NCBI GenBank assembly: GCA_031426455.1
Contig: JANPLI010000017.1
Location: forward strand, 1 to 18,446
DNA length: 18,446 nucleotides
Origin: JANNMJ01 sp031426455
Lineage (GTDB): Bacteria; Bacteroidota; Bacteroidia; Cytophagales; Hymenobacteraceae
Reading direction: 5' to 3'
The notes under the pieces were generated by a model. The model did no database searches. It was given only the letters and a program-made list of their open reading frames with translations, and was not told where the DNA came from. Position numbers and translations under genes: made by a program. Of the stretch, positions 8,451 through 16,678 are shown in pieces (position 1 is the stretch's first letter; every line of letters begins with the position of its first letter).

Positions 8451-8455
8451 CCGCA
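8441..8455 (+). other. Hairpin across the kinase stop codon
   Basis: TGCGGC at 8441-8446 pairs with GCCGCA at 8450-8455 around a GTA loop, and the TAG stop lies within it. It may be a weak 3' end structure, but no T-run follows. Its three-base loop resembles that of the other short palindromes in the window. Confidence 0.35.
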
Positions 8456-8497
8456 TTATAGCCAGCGTCGGTTGGTAATGTTGGTAATATCGGTTGG

Positions 8498-8505
8498 TAG
8501 TTTTG
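8498..8505 (+). promoter_or_regulatory. Probable -7 promoter box for the LytTR regulator
   Basis: TAGTTTTG exactly matches TAnnTTTG. Transcription would start near 8511 and give a leader of about 34 bases before the ATG at 8545. This also argues against the upstream in-frame TTG at 8494 as a start. Just upstream is a short repeat of GTTGGTAAT (8471-8479 and 8480-8488), which could bind a regulator. No well-placed TTTG -33 element is visible. Confidence 0.5.
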
Positions 8506-8544
8506 CGTCCGCCCGCCGAGCTGGCGCGGCGCAAAACGTGCCCG

Positions 8545-9312
8545 ATGATGACGCCCATCAAGATTCTCCTGGTCGAAGACGAAGCCATCCATCAGCGCCT
8601 GCTGCGCGAGCTATTGGTGGAAGAGTTAGGCTATGAGCTGATTGGCCCGGCGGCCACGGCCGCCGAGGCGCTACGCCTGTTCCGCGCTCACACGCCCGAC
8701 GTGGCGTTGCTCGATATTCAGTTGCCTGGCCAGCCCGACGGTATCGGGCTGGCGGCGCAACTACTGGCGGAGCGGCGGTTGCCGGTGGTGTTTTTGTCGT
8801 CGCTGACCGATGCGGAAACCTTTCAGCGCGCGCGCGCCGTAGGGCCGGCTGCGTATCTGGTCAAACCCACCGATGCACTGACGCTGGAACGTACGCTGGA
8901 GCTGGCGTTTCACAACTTCGCCACCGCCCGCGAAGCGCAGCCCGGCGAGTCGGAGCCGCCGCCCGTGGCCGTTGGCACGCAGGCATTGCTACCCGACGCC
9001 TGTTTCGTGCGCGACCGCGGCCGGCTCGTGAAGGTGCCCTACGCCGATATCCGCTGGCTTACCACCGACGACCGCTACACCGACCTACACGTCGGCGGCG
9101 GGCGCAAGCTCTCCGTCCGGATCGCGCTGCGCGAGCTGGCTACGCAGCTGCCAGCCAACCAGTTCGTGCAGACGCACCGCTCGTACCTGGTCAATGTCGC
9201 CTTCATCGAGCAACTCGACCCAGCTACTGAGGAAGTGGTTGTTGATGGTAACCCGCTGCCGCTCGGCCGCACTTACCGCGATACGTTGATCGCCCGCCTG
9301 ACGCTTTTGTAA
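8545..9312 (+). CDS. LytTR-family DNA-binding response regulator
   Basis: The 255-residue product has a receiver domain at about residues 5-125, with acidic residues Glu11 and Asp12 (ILLVEDE), phosphoacceptor Asp57 in VALLDIQLPG, the conserved Ser/Thr region (VVFLSSLTD) and Lys in AYLVKPTD. After a linker, a LytTR DNA-binding domain covers about 150-255 (KVPYADIRWLTTDDRYTDLHV, FVQTHRSYLVNVAFIEQL and a terminal GRTYRD). By family knowledge, phosphorylation promotes dimer binding to direct-repeat operators. It follows the TPR kinase by 94 bases and probably receives phosphate from it. The frame stays open upstream to a TTG at 8494, but ATG 8545 gives the normal receiver start and lies downstream of the predicted promoter. 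A second ATG immediately follows and could also be used. Confidence 0.9.
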   Translation: MMTPIKILLVEDEAIHQRLLRELLVEELGYELIGPAATAAEALRLFRAHTPDVALLDIQLPGQPDGIGLAAQLLAERRLPVVFLSSLTDAETFQRARAVGPAAYLVKPTDALTLERTLELAFHNFATAREAQPGESEPPPVAVGTQALLPDACFVRDRGRLVKVPYADIRWLTTDDRYTDLHVGGGRKLSVRIALRELATQLPANQFVQTHRSYLVNVAFIEQLDPATEEVVVDGNPLPLGRTYRDTLIARLTLL

Positions 9313-10069
9313 TAGCTGCTGATGGGGGAGGGGCTGCGTCAGGGACTCAACACCGAGAACATAAAGGCTTTGGAGAAGGGCCGTTGCCACAGATTCAGGG
9401 GCAGCTACTAGTTAGATAGCAGCCTAAGCAACTGATTATCAGAAAAAAATGCAGATCAAAAGCTGAGAAATTGCTGGTTGACTGCTTCGTTTGGTGAATT
9501 TAGTCGAGCCTTGAATTATGTTAATCAAACCCTGTGCCTGAGCGGCCAGACACATCCCTGAATCGTGGAGGCTGTCCGTCGTCAACCAATGCGCAGGAAT
9601 TCGTTGTGCGTTTTTTAGCTCGAAATACTGGTAGCAAATGGGGGTTCGGTTGGTCGAACAGGAGTAGTAACGCGCACTGTTCATCGGTGTCGAAAGATCG
9701 ACGCTGTCGCAACGTGAACAAGTTGGCACCCGTTCGCCATCCAGTCGGGATGAGTTGTGTTCAGCACGTCACACGCTTGATCAATGGGGGTAGGTAGCCG
9801 ACAGCCGTCGTCTGGGTGCTGTGTTGTAATGCCGATCCGATTTTACGACCAATGGCGATAATGGTGATGCGTCAGGGCATCTTTCGAACAGAAGTAAGGC
9901 TGCCGGGGCGGTTACGAATCCTTTACTTAACATAATATAAATTATAGGTCAGAAGCGTCTCCTAAAAATCCAGGGCGTTTTTGTTGATCTGGCTGCTGGT
10001 ACAGCTGATTTCCTCAACGAATTCCTGATTGGAGCGATCAGCAGCCGCGCGGTGGCTAAGTTTGACGGG
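9313..10069. other. Lower-GC intergenic region with no convincing gene
   Basis: This 757-base stretch is visibly less GC-rich than its surroundings, with AT-rich patches at 9421-9475, 9495-9530 and 9920-9950. Short open frames exist on both strands (for example 9439-9729 minus and 9534-9797 plus). Their translations have unusual composition for this genome, overlap each other, and match no family I know. It could be a decayed gene or transposon remnant, a regulatory region for the porin, or an acquired fragment. I find no terminal inverted repeats and no tRNA. Confidence 0.55.
10057..10064 (+). promoter_or_regulatory. Possible -7 box immediately before the porin start
   Basis: TAAGTTTG is an exact TAnnTTTG match ending five bases before the ATG at 10070. 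If functional, transcription would begin at or within a base or two of the start codon, giving a leaderless or nearly leaderless mRNA. A chance match is possible, since no TTTG -33 element is well placed. Confidence 0.35.
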
Positions 10070-11188
10070 ATGAAACACGTCGTCCGCTTTTTCTTGCCAA
10101 CGAGTGGGCTGATCGGCGCGCTGCTTTTGCTGGCCAGTTCGGCTGCCCGCGCTCAAGCCACCGCCGATTCGGCGACGCTCAAGCCCGAATTCTACGGTTA
10201 CACCGGCGTCTATTACGGCTATGATTTCAGCACGCCGCATACCCGTACCCGGCCCGGTTTCGTGTACTCTGAAAACCGGCATAATGCGTTCAGTATCAAC
10301 ATTGCCCTGCTCGGTGCGCGATTTACTTCCGAACGGGTGCGCGGCACTTTTGCCGTCCAGACCGGCACCTATCCTGACGCCAACTACGCCGCCGAGCCGC
10401 CGGTTTTCAAGCACCTCCACGAGGCCTACGCCGGTGTCCGGCTGCGGCCCGGACTTTGGCTCGATGCGGGCGTTTTTCTGAGCCATATCGGTCTGGAGGG
10501 CCCGATTTCGCGCGATGACCTCACGCTTACCCGTTCCATAATAGCCGACAATTCGCCTTACTACGAATCCGGCGCCAAGCTGACGTACGATACTCCCAAT
10601 GGCCATTGGACCCTGATCGGCCTGGTGCTCAACGGCTGGCAGGTAATCCGCGACAACAACGAAAATAAAGGCCTGGGCTGGCAGGTGCAATGGAAGCCGA
10701 CCAGCCAGTGGGTGCTCAACTCCAGTACTTACGCTGGCGAAGGCCCCAACCAGCCCGATTCCGTAGGCCGGCAGCTTCGGTATTTCCACGATTTTTACGC
10801 TACCTGTCAGGTTACGCCCGGGCTGAAAATGGCGGCTTCCTTCGACTTCGGTATCCAGCAGCAGCAAAGCCCGCGCATTGCCTACGACCGCTGGCACGGC
10901 GCCGCTCTCATCGCTAATCAGCGCCTCACGCGCCGCACGGCCCTGAGCGCGCGCCTCGAATATTTCCACGACCCGGCGCACGTCCTGATCGCGGCGGCCC
11001 GACTCAACCCGACGGCGCCTTTTCGCACCGGCGGCGCGTCCGTAGGCTTCGATTATCTTCCCGTACCGCGTTGCCTGATACGGCTCGAAGCAAAAGGCTA
11101 CCGCGCCGCCGATCCGGTGTTTGAAGCCAACGACCAGCCGCGCCGCACCAATGCCGCCATCACCAGTTCGCTGGGACTGACGTTTTGA
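10070..11188 (+). CDS. BBP2-like outer-membrane porin
   Basis: The 372-residue product has a Sec signal peptide (about residues 1-29, MKHVVRFF then a hydrophobic core and SAARAQA). The mature part is made of alternating short aromatic-ended strands typical of a beta barrel. It opens with FYGYTGVYYGYDFS and continues with NAFSINIALLGARF and RVRGTFAVQTGTYPDANYA, which fits the putative beta-barrel porin-2 (OmpL-like, BBP2) family. The protein ends in a C-terminal strand closing with Phe (SSLGLTF), as expected for barrel assembly. Its role is probably passive solute uptake across the outer membrane; the substrate is unknown. The frame is open back to a GTG at 10052, but ATG 10070 places the signal peptide correctly. 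The gene stands alone: a lower-GC gap precedes it and the convergent OmpP1-like gene follows after 87 bases. Confidence 0.85.
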   Translation: MKHVVRFFLPTSGLIGALLLLASSAARAQATADSATLKPEFYGYTGVYYGYDFSTPHTRTRPGFVYSENRHNAFSINIALLGARFTSERVRGTFAVQTGTYPDANYAAEPPVFKHLHEAYAGVRLRPGLWLDAGVFLSHIGLEGPISRDDLTLTRSIIADNSPYYESGAKLTYDTPNGHWTLIGLVLNGWQVIRDNNENKGLGWQVQWKPTSQWVLNSSTYAGEGPNQPDSVGRQLRYFHDFYATCQVTPGLKMAASFDFGIQQQQSPRIAYDRWHGAALIANQRLTRRTALSARLEYFHDPAHVLIAAARLNPTAPFRTGGASVGFDYLPVPRCLIRLEAKGYRAADPVFEANDQPRRTNAAITSSLGLTF

Positions 11189-11275
11189 ACCCCTCCCCTC
11201 CTACCCAACTAATAACTTTTTCAACCCAAAGCTAATTTGTATTTTTAATTACTAAATGTTAATTTTTAACTGAAA
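11189..11275. other. AT-rich convergent intergenic region
   Basis: These 87 bases separate the converging porin and OmpP1-like genes. They are strongly AT-rich from about 11205 to 11277, with T-runs on both strands. I see no stable GC hairpin. The region probably holds the shared 3' ends, but no standard intrinsic terminator can be assigned. Confidence 0.5.
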
Positions 11276-12862
11276 CTAATACCGCTCCCGCTTTGGTGTC
11301 CTAACCGGCCGCTCATCGGGTTTGCGGTCGGGCAGATTTTCGCCGATGCGCGGGTTTTGCTTTTTGTACCACGGCTGCCCGGTATACTCCACGCCGCCGT
11401 GCATATGCTTCAGCCGGACGTGGCACGACGGAATCGGGCAGTTGCCGCGCCCGATCTTACCGTAGTACTTCGTGTTGTAAGTGAAGCCGATACCGATTTC
11501 AAAAGCCAGCTTACGGGCCGCCGGAGTTCCGCCGTAGAGGCCGTCGGTGGCAGCGTAAGCGGGCGCCGCCTGCGTGCCCACGGCCAGCGAGAGGTTCACA
11601 GTGGAATGCCGGTCTTCGAACGCCGACCCTACCGGCAGCCCGGCGCCCAACGTCAGCATCAGCTCGGTGAGCGGCTTGGGGGCATCTTCGCGCGGCAGGC
11701 GGCCATAGCGGGCACCGGCGCGGTACAGCATACGCGACGGGTACGTGAGACCCATATTGCCACTTGGGGTGTACTCGCCGCCTACCGCAATTTGCAGCAG
11801 GTCGGGCAGTTTCGGTATCCCCGGCTGAGCGCCGCCCCAGGAGCGGTAGGCGCTCCAGCGTTGCCAGGACGCATCAGCACCCACGCGCCAGTGCAACTCA
11901 TCGGAAATCGCCAGGCCGCCGCGCAGCAGCAGCGGAACGCGTGGCGTGGCGCGGGTAAGGGAGGTTGTTTGCAGGGGCACGGCCGGGTTTGTGGCATCCG
12001 CCGCCGCGCCGCTGGGCGCGCCTTTGCCCCCGAGCAGCGTGTAGGTGGCGCTGAAGCCGGAGCGCAATGTCAGGGTCTGATTCAGGTTGATGCGCTGGGC
12101 CAGCGCCCCGGTGAAACGCCAGACGCGGAGCTTGCTGGCACCAGTCCAACTGCCACCAGCCAGGGTATCCGGATTAGCCGCGCCATTCAGCCCCGTAATG
12201 CCGGTTTGGGAGGTGGTGCTAAACGCGCCCCAACTGTAATCAGCCTGCAAGCCACCGCTTAACCAGCGGAAGAAGGTGAAGCCGGTGGCAAGCGATGCCT
12301 GCGAGATGGACGCAGTACCCGCCGCCGCGCGCACCACCGTATTCGGTAGCAGCACCGGCTGCCCGGCGATGGAATCGGTGCGCGGTACGAGCAGCGTGCC
12401 AGCAGTGGCGAAATCGTAGAGCCGCTTGGGTTGATAAGCTGCCCGGATGCCCACGATCCCCGGAATCAGCGGAAAAGCGGCCCGGATGGTGGGTACGCGC
12501 AATTTTTGACCGTTGAAGTAGGAAACCGCGCCCGGTGTCAGGATCGTAGCGGGGCGCGGTCCGTAGGTCAGATCGGCATCGACGATGGCCGTGGGGTTAT
12601 AGGCGAGTTGGGCGGGGTTGAAGTCGTTGATGAAATTATCCTCGGGCACGGCCATTCCCACGCCGCCCATCGCACGGGAGCGGACGGATTGGCTGTTGTC
12701 GTTGAGAAACGGCAGCCCCAGGCCGTAAGTCGGCGGAAATGGAAAACGCAGCGGCGCCACGGGGGGAGCGGCCGCGCCGCCGTCAGGAGTCTGCGCGAAA
12801 GCGGCAGCAGGCAGCAGGCCCACGGCCAGCGTCAGCGCAACGGAACAAAACGAAGGGGGCAT
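11276..12862 (-). CDS. OmpP1/FadL-like outer-membrane beta-barrel protein
   Basis: The 528-residue product starts with a Sec signal peptide (about residues 1-24, ending AAAFAQ). The mature N-terminus shows SVRSRAMGGVGMAVPEDNFINDFNPAQLAY. This is the pattern of FadL/OmpP1-type transporters, where a conserved NPA region follows a gate-forming segment. Long stretches of amphipathic strands follow. By family knowledge such proteins take up hydrophobic compounds, but the Bacteroidota members are mostly uncharacterised. After the last barrel strand (IGIGFTYNTKYYGKIG) there is an unusual polar tail of about 60 residues, with CPIPSC, many Lys/Arg and Pro, ending KRERY. The frame extends two codons upstream to a GTG at 12868, but ATG 12862 fits better. 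A near-match to the -7 box (GACCTTTG) lies at 12881-12874. Confidence 0.8.
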   Translation of the reverse strand: MPPSFCSVALTLAVGLLPAAAFAQTPDGGAAAPPVAPLRFPFPPTYGLGLPFLNDNSQSVRSRAMGGVGMAVPEDNFINDFNPAQLAYNPTAIVDADLTYGPRPATILTPGAVSYFNGQKLRVPTIRAAFPLIPGIVGIRAAYQPKRLYDFATAGTLLVPRTDSIAGQPVLLPNTVVRAAAGTASISQASLATGFTFFRWLSGGLQADYSWGAFSTTSQTGITGLNGAANPDTLAGGSWTGASKLRVWRFTGALAQRINLNQTLTLRSGFSATYTLLGGKGAPSGAAADATNPAVPLQTTSLTRATPRVPLLLRGGLAISDELHWRVGADASWQRWSAYRSWGGAQPGIPKLPDLLQIAVGGEYTPSGNMGLTYPSRMLYRAGARYGRLPREDAPKPLTELMLTLGAGLPVGSAFEDRHSTVNLSLAVGTQAAPAYAATDGLYGGTPAARKLAFEIGIGFTYNTKYYGKIGRGNCPIPSCHVRLKHMHGGVEYTGQPWYKKQNPRIGENLPDRKPDERPVRTPKRERY

Positions 12863-12893
12863 CAGCACGGGCGCAAAGGTCGGGGGCAGAAAG

Positions 12894-13007
12894 GTAGCCA
12901 GGGGCTTTGCCCCGTCGCCTAACGCAGTACTACGGCCGTTTGATGCGGAGTCGAAGCTACTCTCCTGCTTCTTTCATTTTGGGCTGTGGGGCGAAGCCCC
13001 TGGCTAC
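12894..13007. repeat. Inverted repeat pair with triloop palindromes
   Basis: GTAGCCAGGGGCTTTGCCCC at 12894-12913 and GGGGCGAAGCCCCTGGCTAC at 12988-13007 are reverse complements with one mismatch, enclosing 74 bases. Each arm itself contains a GGGGC/GCCCC palindrome around three bases (TTT in one, GAA in the other). The unit lies between the OmpP1-like gene and the permease. It could be a miniature element, a REP-like pair, or a terminator for the permease. Confidence 0.8.
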
Positions 13008-13016
13008 ACATTGACG

Positions 13017-14417
13017 CTACGCTTTTTCCCTTCCCCAAACGGCATACACCACCGCGCCCACCGCCACGAGCACCAGCCCCGCGCCGGCGTAGTCGGTTTT
13101 GTACACGAGCAATGCCGTGCAGATGCCGCCGGCCAGCGCGACATACACGATGGGCAGCACCGGATAGCCCAGCGCGCGGTACGGTCGCGGGCGGTCGGGT
13201 TGGGTGCGGCGCAGGCGCATCAGCCCCAGCACGGTGGCGATGTAGAAGAGCAGCACGGCAAACATCACGTAGTCGAGCAGGTCCGAATACGAGCCGGTGA
13301 GCGTCAGCAACGCGGCCCACAACCCCTGGAAAAGCAGCGCGTTGGCCGGTACGCCCCGGCCGTTGAGACGGGCGGCGGGCCGGAAGAAAAGCCCGTCCTG
13401 GGCCATTGCGTAATAAACCCGCGCGCCAGCCAGGATAATACCGTTGAGGCAGCCGAAGGTAGATACCAGGATCAACGCCGCCATCAGCCCCTGCCCTATC
13501 GGCCCCAGCACGGCGGCCAGTAATTCGGTGCCAACACGGTCCTGCGGGGCGGCGGCAATGACCGGCATCCCGAGCGCGGCCACGTAGGCCACGTTCGCCA
13601 GCAGGTAGAGCAGCACTACGCCGCCAGTGCCCAGCAGCAGCGAGCGCGGCAGGTTGCGCTGCGGGTCGCGCACTTCGCCGGCCGTGAAGGTGATGTTGTT
13701 CCAGGAATCGGCGGCGAACGCGGCGCCGGTCAAGGCCGTGAAAAAGATGCCCAGATTCGAAAGGTCCAGCGGCGGCCAGGTAGTGGTAAAACGGACGCCC
13801 ACACCGGGCTGGCGCAACCCAAACCACAGTCCCAAACCCACCACGAGCAGCAGCGCGGCTACCTTGACGATAGTCAGCACGTTCTGCACCAGCGCTCCGG
13901 AACGAACACCGCGGAAATTGAGGGCGGTCAGGAAGGCGATCACGGCAATCGCGACGAGCATTTGCGGTGTGATGCTGAAGCGCCCAACCGTCAGGAGGGC
14001 TTCCGCCGAAACGGCTGGCACGAACACACCCAGAAAGCGCGCAAACGCCACGGCTACGGCCGCGATCACGCCGGTCTGGATCACGGTGAAGAGCGTCCAG
14101 CCGTACAGGAAGCCCGTCAGGCGGCCCCAGGCTTCTTTCAGGTACACGTACTGGCCCCCGGCAGTCGGCATCATCGCGGCCAGTTCGCCGTAGCAGAGCG
14201 CGCCGCAGACGGTCAGTACGGCCACCAGTACCCAGGCCAGCAGCAGCAGCCCCGCGCCGCCGGGCAACTGCCGGGCCATCGCGGCAGGCACGATGAAGAT
14301 GCCCGAACCGATCATCGAGCCGACGATCAGGGCCGTGGAATCCCACAGGCCAAGGCCCTTTTGCAGTTTCGACGGGGCCGTTTGCTCAACGACTTCAGCG
14401 GTTTTTTCAGCAAGCAC
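13017..14417 (-). CDS. APC-family amino-acid permease
   Basis: The 466-residue protein has about 12 hydrophobic segments and belongs to the amino acid-polyamine-organocation superfamily. The signature GSMIGSGIFIVPA lies in the first membrane helix (about residues 33-45), where family members bind the substrate backbone. YGELAAMMPTAGGQYVYL and FFTALTGAAFAADSWNN in later helices are also typical. It resembles bacterial LAT-like transporters such as the serine/threonine exchanger SteT. Its location is the inner membrane; the substrate cannot be told from sequence alone. The start is a GTG at 14417: an in-frame TAA lies ten codons upstream with no ATG between, and the nine preceding codons are unremarkable. 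A near -7 box (TACCTTCG, 14462-14455) precedes it. The gene ends ten bases from the inverted repeat at 12894-13007. A long frame over the same DNA in another phase is a shadow. Confidence 0.9.
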   Translation of the reverse strand: MLAEKTAEVVEQTAPSKLQKGLGLWDSTALIVGSMIGSGIFIVPAAMARQLPGGAGLLLLAWVLVAVLTVCGALCYGELAAMMPTAGGQYVYLKEAWGRLTGFLYGWTLFTVIQTGVIAAVAVAFARFLGVFVPAVSAEALLTVGRFSITPQMLVAIAVIAFLTALNFRGVRSGALVQNVLTIVKVAALLLVVGLGLWFGLRQPGVGVRFTTTWPPLDLSNLGIFFTALTGAAFAADSWNNITFTAGEVRDPQRNLPRSLLLGTGGVVLLYLLANVAYVAALGMPVIAAAPQDRVGTELLAAVLGPIGQGLMAALILVSTFGCLNGIILAGARVYYAMAQDGLFFRPAARLNGRGVPANALLFQGLWAALLTLTGSYSDLLDYVMFAVLLFYIATVLGLMRLRRTQPDRPRPYRALGYPVLPIVYVALAGGICTALLVYKTDYAGAGLVLVAVGAVVYAVWGREKA

Positions 14418-14471
14418 AGCAGCAGCGGGAGGAAAAGATGGACCTTAACGCCGCCGAAGGTAGCGGTTTGG

Positions 14472-14550
14472 TAATGTAGGCGCGTCGCGGAGCGACACGC
14501 ATCTCATTAAGCGCCCAACATTAGGGAAGCGCGTCGCGGAGCGACGCGCC
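14472..14550. repeat. Paired GCGTCGC-GGA-GCGACGC palindromes
   Basis: A perfect 9-bp stem (GCGCGTCGC at 14529-14537 with GCGACGCGC at 14541-14549) is closed by GGA. A second, slightly imperfect copy with the same GGA loop is at 14480-14500. Around the first copy, TAATGT at 14472-14477 is inverted as ACATTA at 14518-14523. The unit lies between the permease and comB. It may terminate comB transcription or be a small mobile repeat. Confidence 0.8.
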
Positions 14551-14593
14551 CACGGCAAGTCGCTGTCGGTAACGGTCCGGGAGTCGGCCGAAA

Positions 14594-15310
14594 TTACGCC
14601 GCCGGCACCAGCGCGCCGTTGCGCCATTCGGGCACCACGGTGTAGTGATCGGGTTCGAGGCAGAAGGCAATGTCGCGCCGGATGTCGAGCCCCTGCAACC
14701 GCTGCACGTGCGACGACTGCTGCAAAAACGCTAGCGGATCGGCTTTAACTGAATCCCATAAAACCTTTGTCATCAGTCCAGAATCAGAAGAAATCTGCAC
14801 TTCGCCGGCCAACGTTTCGGCGAGAGCTCCGGCGAAGAGCGTGTCTTCCAGATTGGGGGCGCCCTTCCAGCCGGCGCACACCACCAGCACGGGCCGGCGA
14901 TGGGCCCGGAGCCAGTCGGCCACGGCCGTCAGGTTCAGGAAGGCGCCTGCCGCCAGCACCTCGGCGCCCTGCGCCAGCGCCTGCTGAATGGCCAGCGTAC
15001 CGTTGGTGGTGGTGGTGGCCAGCTCGCGGCCCCGCACAGCGGTAGTCTGGTACGAGAACGGCGAGTTGCCCAGGTCGAACCCGGCGGGCGTGCGGCCGTC
15101 GCGCTCGGCGGCCATCAGGCAACCCAGCGTCTGGCCCAAAGCTAGGCATTCGGCCAACTCAGCCACGGGGTGAACACGCGTCACGCCGTGGGCCAGCGCC
15201 GTGACCATCACCGAGGTAGCGCGCAGCACGTCCACCACCACCACGGCGTGGGCGCGGAGGTCGCCGTGGAGCGGCAGCAGTTGGGGGGTTAGGCAAACGT
15301 CGTAAGTCAA
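14594..15310 (-). CDS. comB: ComB-family 2-phosphosulfolactate phosphatase
   Basis: The 238-residue product shows the ComB family pattern: DVLRATS (about 27-33) in the first strand-loop, ERDGRTPAGFDLGNSPFSY (about 69-87), TTTNGTLAI (about 100-108) and CAGWKGAPNLED (about 145-156). ComB hydrolyses 2-phosphosulfolactate to sulfolactate in coenzyme M synthesis in archaea. Bacterial homologues have Mg-dependent phosphatase activity, but their biological role is often unproven. The length agrees with the family. The start is a TTG at 15310: no ATG lies near, and the protein N-terminus aligns with family starts from there. The gene is read leftward 100 bases after gcvT, with an inverted heptad-repeat region between. 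I am confident of the family but less so of the reaction in this organism. Confidence 0.85.
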   Translation of the reverse strand: MTYDVCLTPQLLPLHGDLRAHAVVVVDVLRATSVMVTALAHGVTRVHPVAELAECLALGQTLGCLMAAERDGRTPAGFDLGNSPFSYQTTAVRGRELATTTTNGTLAIQQALAQGAEVLAAGAFLNLTAVADWLRAHRRPVLVVCAGWKGAPNLEDTLFAGALAETLAGEVQISSDSGLMTKVLWDSVKADPLAFLQQSSHVQRLQGLDIRRDIAFCLEPDHYTVVPEWRNGALVPAA

Positions 15311-15402
15311 GGGTTTATGGTTTTGGGTTTATAGTTTGCGGTTTTTGGTTTGGGGCTGGTTTAAGGTGTTCCGTCAAACCAAAAACGACAAACGAAAAAC
15401 CA
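15311..15402. repeat. Inverted heptad-repeat arrays between gcvT and comB
   Basis: From 15311 six consecutive 7-base units share the pattern NNGTTTN (GGGTTTA, TGGTTTT, GGGTTTA, TAGTTTG, CGGTTTT, TGGTTTG). After a gap of 22 bases, 15375-15402 has four units in the opposite sense (CAAACCA, AAAACGA, CAAACGA, AAAACCA). The arms can pair, for example GTTTTTGGTTTG with CAAACCAAAAAC. In the leftward transcript this would form a hairpin just after the gcvT stop and before the comB start. Confidence 0.7.
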
Positions 15403-15410
15403 TCCAAAAA

Positions 15411-16514
<1,104 letters not shown>

Positions 16515-16548
16515 GAGCGTAGGAGGCGGTTGAAGTGGAATGGTGCCC

Positions 16549-16556
16549 CAAAGCTA
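16549..16556 (-). promoter_or_regulatory. Probable -7 promoter box for gcvT
   Basis: On the minus strand 16556-16549 reads TAGCTTTG, an exact match to TAnnTTTG. A transcript would start near 16543 and give a leader of about 29 bases before the gcvT ATG. A TTTG occurs upstream on the same strand but not at the usual spacing. Confidence 0.5.
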
Positions 16557-16631
16557 CGGCCCCATCAAACGTCTTTTCCCACAAAGTGCAAGGGCCGTCG
16601 GAGGGATTTCTATTACCGTGGCTCCCCACTC

Positions 16632-16678
16632 CATTCCTCATTCCTCATTCCTTATTCCTCATTCCTCATTCCTCATTC
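16632..16678. repeat. Heptanucleotide tandem repeat (CATTCCT) upstream of the kinase
   Basis: Six 7-base units run from 16632 to 16673 (five CATTCCT and one TATTCCT as fourth), followed by a partial CATTC. The array ends 68 bases before the kinase ATG at 16747 and lies in the divergent promoter region shared with gcvT. The reading frame is open across it back to an ATG at 16540. Confidence 0.9.

Noticed and set aside
8494..8544. TTG start giving a longer LytTR regulator
   Set aside because: It lies upstream of the predicted transcript start, adds residues not seen in receivers, and ATG 8545 gives a normal N-terminus.
9439..9729. 96-residue minus-strand frame in the lower-GC gap
   Set aside because: It has unusual composition, overlaps another frame on the plus strand, and shows no motif. 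It is mentioned only as part of the unexplained region.
12919..14346. Minus-strand frame of 475 residues overlapping the permease
   Set aside because: It lies in another phase of the permease gene. The Arg-rich, non-hydrophobic translation has no family features, while the other phase gives a clean APC transporter.
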